A stretch of DNA of 8,889 bases, from the NCBI GenBank assembly GCA_023392035.1, contig JAEVZY010000369.1, positions 1 through 8,889 on the forward strand, written 5' to 3'. The notes beneath the pieces are model-generated. The model saw only the letters and a program-made list of their open reading frames with translations, was not told where the DNA came from and did not search any database. The DNA comes from Pseudomonadota bacterium. Its GTDB lineage: Bacteria; Pseudomonadota; Gammaproteobacteria; Burkholderiales; Burkholderiaceae_D. The position numbers and the translations under genes were made by a program. Numbering within the stretch: the stretch's first letter is position 1; each line of letters begins with the position of its first letter. Shown here piece by piece: positions 1 through 7,753 of this stretch.

Positions 1-301
1 GGCCTCGCCCTTGATAGAAGGTCTGAGCGATCAAACGCTGCGCACCGGCGGGCGCAAATTGCTGGCGACCTATGGGCAAGCCCAGCGCGATTTACTGATG
101 CAGGTCCAGGCCTGGTGGCGCGGCATCTTTGGCCAGCTGGCTGATATGCGTGGAAGCTTGCAGCGCGCCGGAGGCGCTTCACTCTTGGCCGTGCCGGCAA
201 GCGAAGTGCGCACCCTGCTCGGACTGTGCAGCAGCGACGGCGAATTGCTGCAACTGGCAGGTGACTTCCTGGCTGTGCTGCAGTTGTCCGTGCGCTTGTG
301 A
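1..301 (+). CDS. 3' end of an unidentified gene (partial at left edge)
   Basis: An open frame runs in from the left edge (codons start at base 2) and stops at TGA 299-301, giving about 99 visible C-terminal residues. A TTG at 11 could be read as a start, but the frame is open upstream of it and no ribosome binding site is visible, so a gene truncated by the window edge is more likely. The visible part is Leu/Ala/Gln-rich and looks largely alpha-helical, with no signal peptide, membrane span or metal motif. It contains LRTGGRKLLATYGQAQRD near its start and an aromatic WWRGIFGQL stretch. I do not recognise a family. It converges on the unknown minus-strand gene at 370-2019, with a hairpin between them. 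A real coding tail is more likely than a chance ORF because no gene on the other strand explains this stretch, but the evidence is modest. Confidence 0.5.
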   Translation, partial: ASPLIEGLSDQTLRTGGRKLLATYGQAQRDLLMQVQAWWRGIFGQLADMRGSLQRAGGASLLAVPASEVRTLLGLCSSDGELLQLAGDFLAVLQLSVRL

Positions 302-331
302 ATCCGCATTGGTGACCATGCGCCAGTGAAT

Positions 332-365
332 GGGCAATGGCGGCCGCCGTGGGCCACCATTGCCC
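332..365. terminator. Hairpin between convergent genes, possible bidirectional terminator
   Basis: A perfect 9-bp inverted repeat, GGGCAATGG at 332-340 and CCATTGCCC at 357-365, encloses a 16-base GC-rich spacer. It lies between the stop of the left partial gene (301) and the stop of the minus-strand gene (370), which is where a shared terminator would be expected. Neither side has a clear T-run, so intrinsic termination would be weak. The call rests on position plus symmetry. Confidence 0.4.
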
Positions 366-369
366 CGGT

Positions 370-2019
370 TCACATCTCTTTGACGTCTGGCGTCAGGGGC
401 AGCGCGACCATGACCGGCTCCACCCTGGTCATCACCGTGCATTCGGCAAGCTTGGCCAGCTCAGGCGTCTCGCCCAGCAGAGCCAGCGGCGACACAGCGC
501 GGTTTCCAACCAGGGGCAAAATGTACAGGCCCTTGTCCGATGAATTCTGCTCCATGAGCTTTTTGGCGGCAGCAAAGATCGCTTTCCAACGTTGCACTTG
601 CAAGTCGATCACCTTGGGATAGGTGCTCTCAAGGCTTTCAAGCAGCCTGTAGCCCTCCTTGCGTTTGTCCTTGCTCGCAAAGGCATCCACATACCCTCTG
701 GCCACGGTGGCGAATGACTTGAAATCCAGGCTTTCACGGGCATTCTCCGGCAAGGGCTCCTTGATGCTCGAATTTTCCCTGATCAGCTTCAACAGCTCAG
801 TGGCCAGCGCGTCGAAGTAGGCGACAGCAGGAAGTATCTTCTCGAGTATCGGGTCGTCCAGCACCCGTGTCAGTTGGCCCTGACTGTAGACCGGAAGGCT
901 GTCAGCCAGCGAAAGCACAGTCACCGGAACCTTGCCCGAGGGGTGATTGACCAGCCCGGCCACCAGGTGCGACGCCCGATCGGTGAGCTGCTGCGGGTTT
1001 TCGCCATCAAGCACCGCCACCAGCAGCTTGCGGTTCAGCAGTTGCTGATCGGGAATCGGCTGGTGTTTCAGATCGCGCAATTCGACGAGCACTCCGCGTC
1101 CACGCAGACTGGCTGTCAACTCTTTTGCATTCCACTGCGCGGCGGGCGAAACGATCAGTCCGCGCAACTGCTGGCCGTGCATGGTCGCCCACTGCGCATG
1201 CGCGCCGGCCAGTACGGAGATGGTCAATCCATCCTTCATTCCCAACTGCAGAATGTTGTTCACAGCGTGGTCCGAAACGATCTGCAGCAACTGGCTGAAT
1301 TTCAGCGACTGATTGTTCAGCTCAGTCAGCGCCTCAATGGTCTTTGCCTTTTTCAGCCATGCCGCGAATTGCTGCTTGAGCTGTTGAAAACTGGCGCCTG
1401 CAAAGGCCGGTGGCGCACCCAGCTTTTCGCGTCTCACCAACTCGGCAATCTCGCGTTCCAGCTTTTCCAGGCCCTGCGCAGCCGCCTTGTAAGTCGGCGC
1501 ATTGACCGAATCAAGTTGTATTGCGCCACGATCATTCTTCAGCCAGGCAATCGCCTGCTCGTTCAGGATGACCCGGCCGCCGCGCCCGGAAAATTCAGCG
1601 TGCTGGTCCAGCAGCCAGTTGATGCTGGCGATGGCCTGGGGATCGCCCTCGGGCAGCAGTACCAGCACATGTTTTCCCTTCAGTTTTTCCTGACCGCCAA
1701 CGCCACGCTGATGAAGCTGAAAGCGCGTCGTGATCGATTCGATGAATTCATCCGCGCTGCAGGCGGCGCCGCGACAGGATGGCGCCACGCTGCCTTGTTG
1801 TTGCAGTATCCGCAGCGCCGGCGCCGCCTGGCTGCGCATCTTCTCCTGGTTGAAGGGCGCCGGCGTTTGCGGCATGCCGACGTTGACGCCGGCCCGGTTC
1901 GCACTGTGCACGCAAGGCCAGATCGCCATCCACATCGGCGTCTGCTCCGCCTGGCCAGGCGGCGTGACGGGGCAGACCTGCAAATGGACACAAGAATGGG
2001 CACCAGCGGGATAGGCCAT
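370..2019 (-). CDS. Protein of unknown function, 549 residues
   Basis: The ATG at 2019 is preceded by AGGAG five bases upstream, which decides this start over an in-frame ATG at 2112 that would overlap serA. The product is predicted to be soluble: I see no signal peptide and no membrane span. The first 90 residues are unlike the rest, being Pro- and Cys-rich, with Cys at 10, 16, 36, 82 and 87 and two similar short pieces (SCVHLQVC at 9-16, PCVHSA at 35-40). Residues 115-125 (GKHVLVLLPEG) and 330-340 (RKLLVAVLDGE) look like buried beta strands. Residues 180-240 are Lys/Glu/Gln/Leu-rich and probably helical or coiled coil. Codon choice favours G/C at third positions, as expected of a real gene here. 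I do not recognise a family and assign no function. It follows serA by 53 bp on the same strand with only a weak 4-bp GGGG/CCCC hairpin between, so read-through from serA is possible. A metabolic link to serine is not implied. Confidence 0.72.
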   Translation of the reverse strand: MAYPAGAHSCVHLQVCPVTPPGQAEQTPMWMAIWPCVHSANRAGVNVGMPQTPAPFNQEKMRSQAAPALRILQQQGSVAPSCRGAACSADEFIESITTRFQLHQRGVGGQEKLKGKHVLVLLPEGDPQAIASINWLLDQHAEFSGRGGRVILNEQAIAWLKNDRGAIQLDSVNAPTYKAAAQGLEKLEREIAELVRREKLGAPPAFAGASFQQLKQQFAAWLKKAKTIEALTELNNQSLKFSQLLQIVSDHAVNNILQLGMKDGLTISVLAGAHAQWATMHGQQLRGLIVSPAAQWNAKELTASLRGRGVLVELRDLKHQPIPDQQLLNRKLLVAVLDGENPQQLTDRASHLVAGLVNHPSGKVPVTVLSLADSLPVYSQGQLTRVLDDPILEKILPAVAYFDALATELLKLIRENSSIKEPLPENARESLDFKSFATVARGYVDAFASKDKRKEGYRLLESLESTYPKVIDLQVQRWKAIFAAAKKLMEQNSSDKGLYILPLVGNRAVSPLALLGETPELAKLAECTVMTRVEPVMVALPLTPDVKEM

Positions 2020-2023
2020 GTCG

Positions 2024-2029
2024 ACTCCT
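2024..2029 (-). promoter_or_regulatory. Ribosome binding site of the 549-residue unknown protein
   Basis: On the minus strand AGGAGT is followed by CGAC and then ATG at 2019, putting AGGAG five bases from the start. It fixes the start as the Met of MAYPAGAH and leaves a 53-bp gap to the serA stop. Confidence 0.75.
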
Positions 2030-2072
2030 CTGATAAAGCCGATAGGGGACCACCCCCAGGCCAGAGTTCCCG

Positions 2073-3269
2073 TCAGATCAGATGGCAGCGGATCACTGCC
2101 GGCGCGCCGCACAGTCGTTGCATCAGCTCGGGCGGTATCGGTTCGTCCACATCGGTGATCGCATAGCCAATCGCACCACGGGTCTGCAGATGTTGGGCGA
2201 CGATGTTCAAGCCCAGGGCTGCGTATTCGGCATTCATGCGTGCGATCACGCCCGGCTCGTTGCGATGCACGTTGAGAATGCGGCTCACCACTTCCTTGGC
2301 CTGATGTGCGATCTCGGGGAAGTTGACCGCCGAACGGGTGGTGCCGGCCGATAAAAACCGCACCAGTTTTTCCGCCACCTCGCGTCCGATATTGGCTTGC
2401 GCTTCTTCCGTGCTGCCACCGATGTGCGGGGTCAGGATCACGTTGTCCAGGCTGCGCAGGGGCGAGACGAATTCCTCCTTCTCGCTCTTGGGTTCCTTGG
2501 GAAACACGTCCAGCGCCGCGCCAGCCAGGCGTCCTTCCAGGATGGCGGCGTGCAAGGCATCGATGTCCACCACCCCGCCGCGCGAGGCATTGATCAGAAC
2601 CGCGCCTTCTTTCATCATGGCCAGGCGCTGGGCATTGATCAGCAGGTGCGTGCCCGAACCGCCCGGGACATGCAAGGTGAGCACATCGGCGTCGGCCAGC
2701 ACTTCGTTCAGCGGCAGCGGCCGCGCATTCCCCAGGGGCAGCTTGCTTTCAGGATCGAAATAGCGCACTTGCATGCCCACGCTTTCCGCCAGGATGCCGA
2801 CCTGGGCGCCGATGTTGCCGTAGCCGATGATGCCCAAGGTCTTGTTGCGCACCTCATAGGCGCCGATGGCGCTTTTGTCCCAGATGCCGCGATGGGCCTT
2901 GGCATTCTTTTCCGGAATGCGCCGCAGGAGCAGGATGGCCTGGGCAATCACCAGCTCGGCCACCGAGCGGGTATTGGAGTACGGCGCATTGAAGACCGGA
3001 ATGCCATGCTGGGCGGCAGCGACCAGATCGACCTGATTGGTGCCGATGCAGAAGCAGCCTATGGTTTTCAGGCTGCTGGCCGCCGCCAGCAACTCGGCCG
3101 TCAAGTGGGTATTGGAGCGAATGCCGACCGCCGCCGCGCCCTCCAGCGCATGCCGCAAATCGGCGCCGGAAAGCGCACGCGGCACCTGCTCGATATCGGT
3201 GTAGCCGTGTTCGCGCAGATAAGTGACCGCATTGGGGTGGATTTTTTCCAGCAGGAGGATTTTGCTCAT
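2073..3269 (-). CDS. serA: D-3-phosphoglycerate dehydrogenase, ACT-domain (E. coli) type
   Basis: SerA catalyses the first committed step of serine synthesis in the cytoplasm: 3-phosphoglycerate plus NAD+ to 3-phosphohydroxypyruvate. The 398 residues are close to the 410 of E. coli SerA and can be aligned by eye almost throughout. The substrate domain carries IGCFCIGTNQVDL (70-82), identical to my recollection of E. coli. The NAD-binding loop is GYGNIG (149-154). The catalytic set is Arg230 (NASRGG), Glu259 (PKEP) and His282 (TPHIGGST), matching E. coli R240, E269 and H292. The C-terminal ACT domain (about 325-398) keeps His335, Asn337 and Asn355, equivalent to the E. coli serine-binding residues H344, N346 and N364, so feedback inhibition by serine is predicted. 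The ATG at 3269 fits the family N-terminus, although its ribosome binding site is weak. It is divergent from fpr and followed by the unknown 549-residue gene. Confidence 0.96.
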   Translation of the reverse strand: MSKILLLEKIHPNAVTYLREHGYTDIEQVPRALSGADLRHALEGAAAVGIRSNTHLTAELLAAASSLKTIGCFCIGTNQVDLVAAAQHGIPVFNAPYSNTRSVAELVIAQAILLLRRIPEKNAKAHRGIWDKSAIGAYEVRNKTLGIIGYGNIGAQVGILAESVGMQVRYFDPESKLPLGNARPLPLNEVLADADVLTLHVPGGSGTHLLINAQRLAMMKEGAVLINASRGGVVDIDALHAAILEGRLAGAALDVFPKEPKSEKEEFVSPLRSLDNVILTPHIGGSTEEAQANIGREVAEKLVRFLSAGTTRSAVNFPEIAHQAKEVVSRILNVHRNEPGVIARMNAEYAALGLNIVAQHLQTRGAIGYAITDVDEPIPPELMQRLCGAPAVIRCHLI

Positions 3270-3456
3270 CGTCTTAAATGGTGGCTGCCCTGAAGCTTAG
3301 GTGCTGGCAGAGCGGGGAAAGTGCCGCGGCAGCCCTTGCGCCGCAAGTGGATACTCCAACCGGGCGCTGAACCAAGTGCCGCTTCGCGCTCTCCATTGAT
3401 GTGGAGGACAATGTTGCCGGACAATATCGTCGACGTCGAATCATCAAGGGAGCGCG
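3270..3456. promoter_or_regulatory. Divergent serA/fpr promoter region
   Basis: This 187-bp gap separates two divergent genes and must hold both promoters. Symmetric or repeated elements seen: CTTGCG-C-CGCAAG at 3335-3347; GGACAAT directly repeated at 3406-3412 and 3419-3425; and the palindrome CGTCGACG at 3429-3436. A weak sigma70-like pair for fpr is TTGATG (3396-3401) and GACAAT (3420-3425) with an 18-bp spacer, each matching consensus at 4 of 6 positions. I could not find a convincing serA promoter by eye. No RNA gene or small ORF with support is seen here. Confidence 0.45.
3446..3452 (+). promoter_or_regulatory. Ribosome binding site of fpr
   Basis: AAGGGAG lies four bases before the ATG at 3457. 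It supports that start, which also gives the family-typical N-terminus. Confidence 0.75.
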
Positions 3457-4221
3457 ATGAACACCCTGGAAAAGTTTGATTGGCAAACTTTGCTGTCGCT
3501 GCATTACTGGACTGACAGCCTGCTGTCCTTCACCCTGTCGCGCCCGCCGGGATATCAATTCGTGCCCGGCCAGTACTCGCGCCTGGGCTTGCCGGATGCG
3601 CATGGCAATATGCTGTGGCGCGCATTCTCCGTGGTATCCGGCCCTGCGGAGCAGGCGCTGGAGTATTACGGAGTGATCGTCCCCGGCGGTCTGTTTACCA
3701 CCCGCCTCAAAGCGCTGCAGCCTGGCGAGCGCATTGGCCTGGACCGGCAGGTGTTCGGCTACATGACCGCCAACCGCTTCACCGATGGCGAGTCCTTGTG
3801 GCTGATGGCAACCGGCACCGGACTCGGCCCGTATATCTCGATGTTGCGCGATGGCGCGATCTGGGAAGAATTCGCAAGGGTGGTAGTGGTGCATGGGGCG
3901 CGGCATGCGACCGATCTGTCTTACACAGAGGAATTGCGGGCCCTGGCCGGCGCCAGTCCCGGCCGTCTGCAACTGGTGCAGGCGGTGACCCGCGACAGCA
4001 GCCTGGGCCCGGGCGTCTTGCGGGGCCGCCTGACTGAATTGCTGAAAAGCGGCGCACTGGAAGCGGCCGCCGGCGCCACCCTCGATCCAGCCACGGCGCG
4101 CGTCATGCTTTGCGGGAATCCGCAAATGATCGACGACATGCGCGGCCTGCTGCATGAGCGCGGCATGCGCCCGGTACGCCGCATGACGCCGGGGCAGTTT
4201 ATTACTGAAAATTACTGGTAG
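3457..4221 (+). CDS. fpr: Ferredoxin/flavodoxin-NADP+ reductase, E. coli Fpr type
   Basis: This FAD enzyme moves electrons between NADPH and ferredoxin or flavodoxin in the cytoplasm; it often supports radical enzymes, Fe-S repair and oxidative-stress defence. The 254 residues compare with 248 in E. coli. FAD-binding motifs are RAFS (55-58, the RxYS position) and GGLFTTRL (77-84). The NADP-binding domain shows ATGTGLGP (118-125), VHGAR (145-149) and CGNPQM (219-224). The protein ends in ENYW, so Trp254 would stack on the flavin as in E. coli Fpr, unlike the AFVEK-type C-terminus of the Azotobacter enzyme. Two further E. coli-like blocks are WTDSLLS (18-24) and LSYTEEL (154-160). It is divergent from serA and probably monocistronic, ending at a convergent hairpin region. 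Ferredoxin or flavodoxin partner genes are not in the window. Confidence 0.93.
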   Translation: MNTLEKFDWQTLLSLHYWTDSLLSFTLSRPPGYQFVPGQYSRLGLPDAHGNMLWRAFSVVSGPAEQALEYYGVIVPGGLFTTRLKALQPGERIGLDRQVFGYMTANRFTDGESLWLMATGTGLGPYISMLRDGAIWEEFARVVVVHGARHATDLSYTEELRALAGASPGRLQLVQAVTRDSSLGPGVLRGRLTELLKSGALEAAAGATLDPATARVMLCGNPQMIDDMRGLLHERGMRPVRRMTPGQFITENYW

Positions 4222-4229
4222 AGCAAAGG

Positions 4230-4263
4230 GTTTCGCGAAGCACCGCTTCGCGCTTCGCGAAAC
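4230..4263. terminator. Perfect 12-bp stem-loop after fpr
   Basis: GTTTCGCGAAGC (4230-4241) and GCTTCGCGAAAC (4252-4263) form a perfect 12-bp stem with a 10-base loop, starting 9 bases after the fpr stop. There is no following T-run on either strand, so it could be a terminator assisted by another mechanism, or a stabilising or repeat-type hairpin. Its position between convergent genes favours a role at the 3' ends of transcripts. Confidence 0.55.
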
Positions 4264-4287
4264 GGATTGGCTTGCAAGCCAATCCGT
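4262..4287. repeat. 26-bp perfect palindrome adjoining the fpr hairpin
   Basis: ACGGATTGGCTTG (4262-4274) is followed immediately by its exact reverse complement CAAGCCAATCCGT (4275-4287), with no spacer. Its first two bases are shared with the preceding 12-bp stem, making a compound double hairpin of about 58 bp. It lies in the 106-bp gap between fpr and the convergent fad gene, about 40 bp past the stop of the latter. It could be a bidirectional terminator or one copy of a dispersed intergenic palindromic repeat. Copies elsewhere in the genome cannot be seen from here. Confidence 0.7.
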
Positions 4288-4327
4288 GGGGGGCGATCAA
4301 GGAAGCAATCGCAGAAGGTACAGCCCC

Positions 4328-6412
<2,085 letters not shown>

Positions 6413-6416
6413 GTCT

Positions 6417-6423
6417 CTTCCTT
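6417..6423 (-). promoter_or_regulatory. Ribosome binding site of the bifunctional beta-oxidation gene
   Basis: On the minus strand AAGGAAG is followed by AGAC and the ATG at 6412, good spacing that supports this start. Confidence 0.7.
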
Positions 6424-6451
6424 TTGTTGGATGCGGGAGGCTTGGGAGGGA

Positions 6452-6488
6452 ACTATACCGCAGAAATTAGCACGCTCGTGCAATTCGC
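6452..6488 (-). promoter_or_regulatory. Candidate promoter and operator of the beta-oxidation gene
   Basis: Reading the minus strand, TATAGT (6452-6457) is a good -10 match about 40 bases before the start codon. TTGCAC lies 20 bases upstream of it, which is a poor -35 distance. The palindrome GCACGAGCGTGC (6470-6481) partly overlaps that -35 candidate and lies upstream of the -10, where a bound repressor would block RNA polymerase. Beta-oxidation genes are commonly controlled by acyl-CoA-responsive TetR- or GntR-type repressors, but I cannot match this palindrome to a known site. Confidence 0.4.
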
Positions 6489-6506
6489 CCTGTGGCGGCT
6501 CAAGCC

Positions 6507-6541
6507 AAAAGCGGGAACGGCGTGCACAGGGCACGCCGTTC
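6507..6541 (-). terminator. Rho-independent terminator of the tcuAB operon
   Basis: GAACGGCGTGC (6515-6525) and GCACGCCGTTC (6531-6541) form a perfect 11-bp GC-rich stem with a 5-base loop. Read on the minus strand, the stem is followed by CCGCTTTTGG, which supplies a short T-run. It begins about 30 bases after the tcuB stop and lies before the promoter region of the next gene on the same strand, so it separates tcuAB from the beta-oxidation gene. Confidence 0.75.
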
Positions 6542-6571
6542 GGGCAATCCGCAGGAGGAAGCAAGCTGCGC

Positions 6572-7753
6572 TTAATCGTCGCCCAGTTTCAAGCGGCTCG
6601 GCATGCGCTTTTCAATTGCCCATTTCAGCAAGGCCGCGCTGCGGAAGATGCCATGGGCGAATTTCCCGTAAGGCAGCGTGAGGAACAGGGCCATCACCAC
6701 GCCCAGGTGGATCGCCAGCATAACAGCCATCAGCGAGGTATCGCGCAAGGCCAGCAAGGCCAGGCCGCTCACTGACGTCAACAACAGCAGCAGGATGAAG
6801 CCACGGTCCATCGGCCGCTGGGCCGGATCGCCGTGCAGCGGATGACGCTTCAGGTTCAGCCGCAGCAAGCCAATCGGCCCGATCACCAGCCCCAGGCCGC
6901 CCAGCGTGCCCAACACCACCGGCAGGCTCAACAGCGGATACGGCGCATGCCAGCCCCACAGATAGTGGTACAGGGTCGCCACCGAAGTGGAGGCAAAGCA
7001 CAGCAGGAAGCCGTAGAAGGTCAGATGGTGGCAGCGCCGGCGCGCCAGGGTATAGGCATCGTCCGCCTCGTTGCAGCCTTCGCCATGGCCGCCGCCCAGG
7101 TACTTCAGGCGCAGCACATCGTGCGCGGCTTCACCGGCCGCCGCCGGGCTGGCGTTGTCCATGAAACCCGGTTCGCTCACGCCCTTCCAGAAGCGGCGCA
7201 CGCCCAAGCCCAGGGCCAGCACCGCATAGCCGAATACCAGGCCGAACATCAGGGCCAGGGTGTTATGCGGGAAGATGGCATAGAAATTTCCCTGCAGCGG
7301 TTCATGCAACAGCGATCCGGTGAGGGCCAGGGTGATCATCAGGAAGAACGCCAATCCCCCCGCCAGTGCGCCGGCCAGCATCAAGCCGTTGTTGCGGTAG
7401 AGGGCGCCGAAAGCCGCCGGCCAGGCATAGTCCTGATAGGTCTTGACCCGCAACTGCGCCATGGCGCGCGGAATGTTCACCGCGAACTCATGCGGCGGCG
7501 CGTACTGGCAGTTGTGCAGGCAGGCACCGCAGTTGTGGCACAGGTTGGCCAGGTAATGGGCATCGGCCTTGGGAAATTCCAGGCGCCGGGTCATGGCTGG
7601 GAACACCGCGCAAAAGCCTTCGCAATAGCGGCAGGCATTGCAGATGGTGAGCTGGCGCGCGACTTCGTTTTCTTCCGCATCCACCACTTTGGGCACCAGC
7701 CGCAATTGGGCCTGGCCGCGCGCGTCTTCCACCAGCGCTTCAAGCTGCTGCAC
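6572..7753 (-). CDS. tcuB: Tricarballylate utilization protein TcuB (Fe-S/membrane electron-transfer protein)
   Basis: TcuB reoxidises the reduced flavin of TcuA and passes electrons towards the quinone pool at the inner membrane. I take a GTG start at 7753, giving 393 residues, because AAGGAG lies six bases upstream. The open frame extends to 7867, but that extra part lies wholly inside tcuA and reads as Pro/Ala/Arg-rich shadow sequence. The N-terminal cytoplasmic part carries two ferredoxin-like cysteine groups: C38, C41, C44, C48 (CNACRYCEGFC) and C72, C75, C78, C82 (CHNCGACLHNC), each able to hold a 4Fe-4S cluster. About six membrane helices follow (roughly 125-148, 165-186, 245-265, 275-298, 318-338, 343-362), with His242, His243 and His263 as possible heme or quinone-site residues. 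The gene overlaps the tcuA end by 14 bp, implying translational coupling. A citrate-utilisation CitB-type name is used for the same family. Confidence 0.92.
   Translation of the reverse strand: MQQLEALVEDARGQAQLRLVPKVVDAEENEVARQLTICNACRYCEGFCAVFPAMTRRLEFPKADAHYLANLCHNCGACLHNCQYAPPHEFAVNIPRAMAQLRVKTYQDYAWPAAFGALYRNNGLMLAGALAGGLAFFLMITLALTGSLLHEPLQGNFYAIFPHNTLALMFGLVFGYAVLALGLGVRRFWKGVSEPGFMDNASPAAAGEAAHDVLRLKYLGGGHGEGCNEADDAYTLARRRCHHLTFYGFLLCFASTSVATLYHYLWGWHAPYPLLSLPVVLGTLGGLGLVIGPIGLLRLNLKRHPLHGDPAQRPMDRGFILLLLLTSVSGLALLALRDTSLMAVMLAIHLGVVMALFLTLPYGKFAHGIFRSAALLKWAIEKRMPSRLKLGDD

Noticed and set aside
370..495. PAAR-like or type VI secretion reading of the left unknown genes
   Set aside because: The Pro/Thr-rich CPVTPPG and PQTPAPF pieces of the 549-residue protein loosely recall PAAR-like signatures, but they lie at its N-terminus, do not fit the motif, and no secretion gene is visible.
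2020..2072. Terminator between serA and the unknown gene
   Set aside because: Only a 4-bp GGGG/CCCC stem is present, with no T-run, so it is too weak to call.
874..2166. 430-codon plus-strand open frame opposite the unknown gene
   Set aside because: It competes with the minus-strand gene, which has a strong ribosome binding site and sensible composition. The plus frame is rich in Gln, Arg and Leu with no recognisable motif. Since the minus gene is itself unidentified, this rejection is less certain than the others.
2397..3293. 298-codon plus-strand open frame opposite serA
   Set aside because: The minus strand encodes unmistakable SerA over the same bases.
3274..4155. 293-codon minus-strand open frame opposite fpr
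   Set aside because: Fpr is established by its FAD, NADP and C-terminal Trp motifs; the opposite frame is Gln/Ala/Arg-rich shadow.
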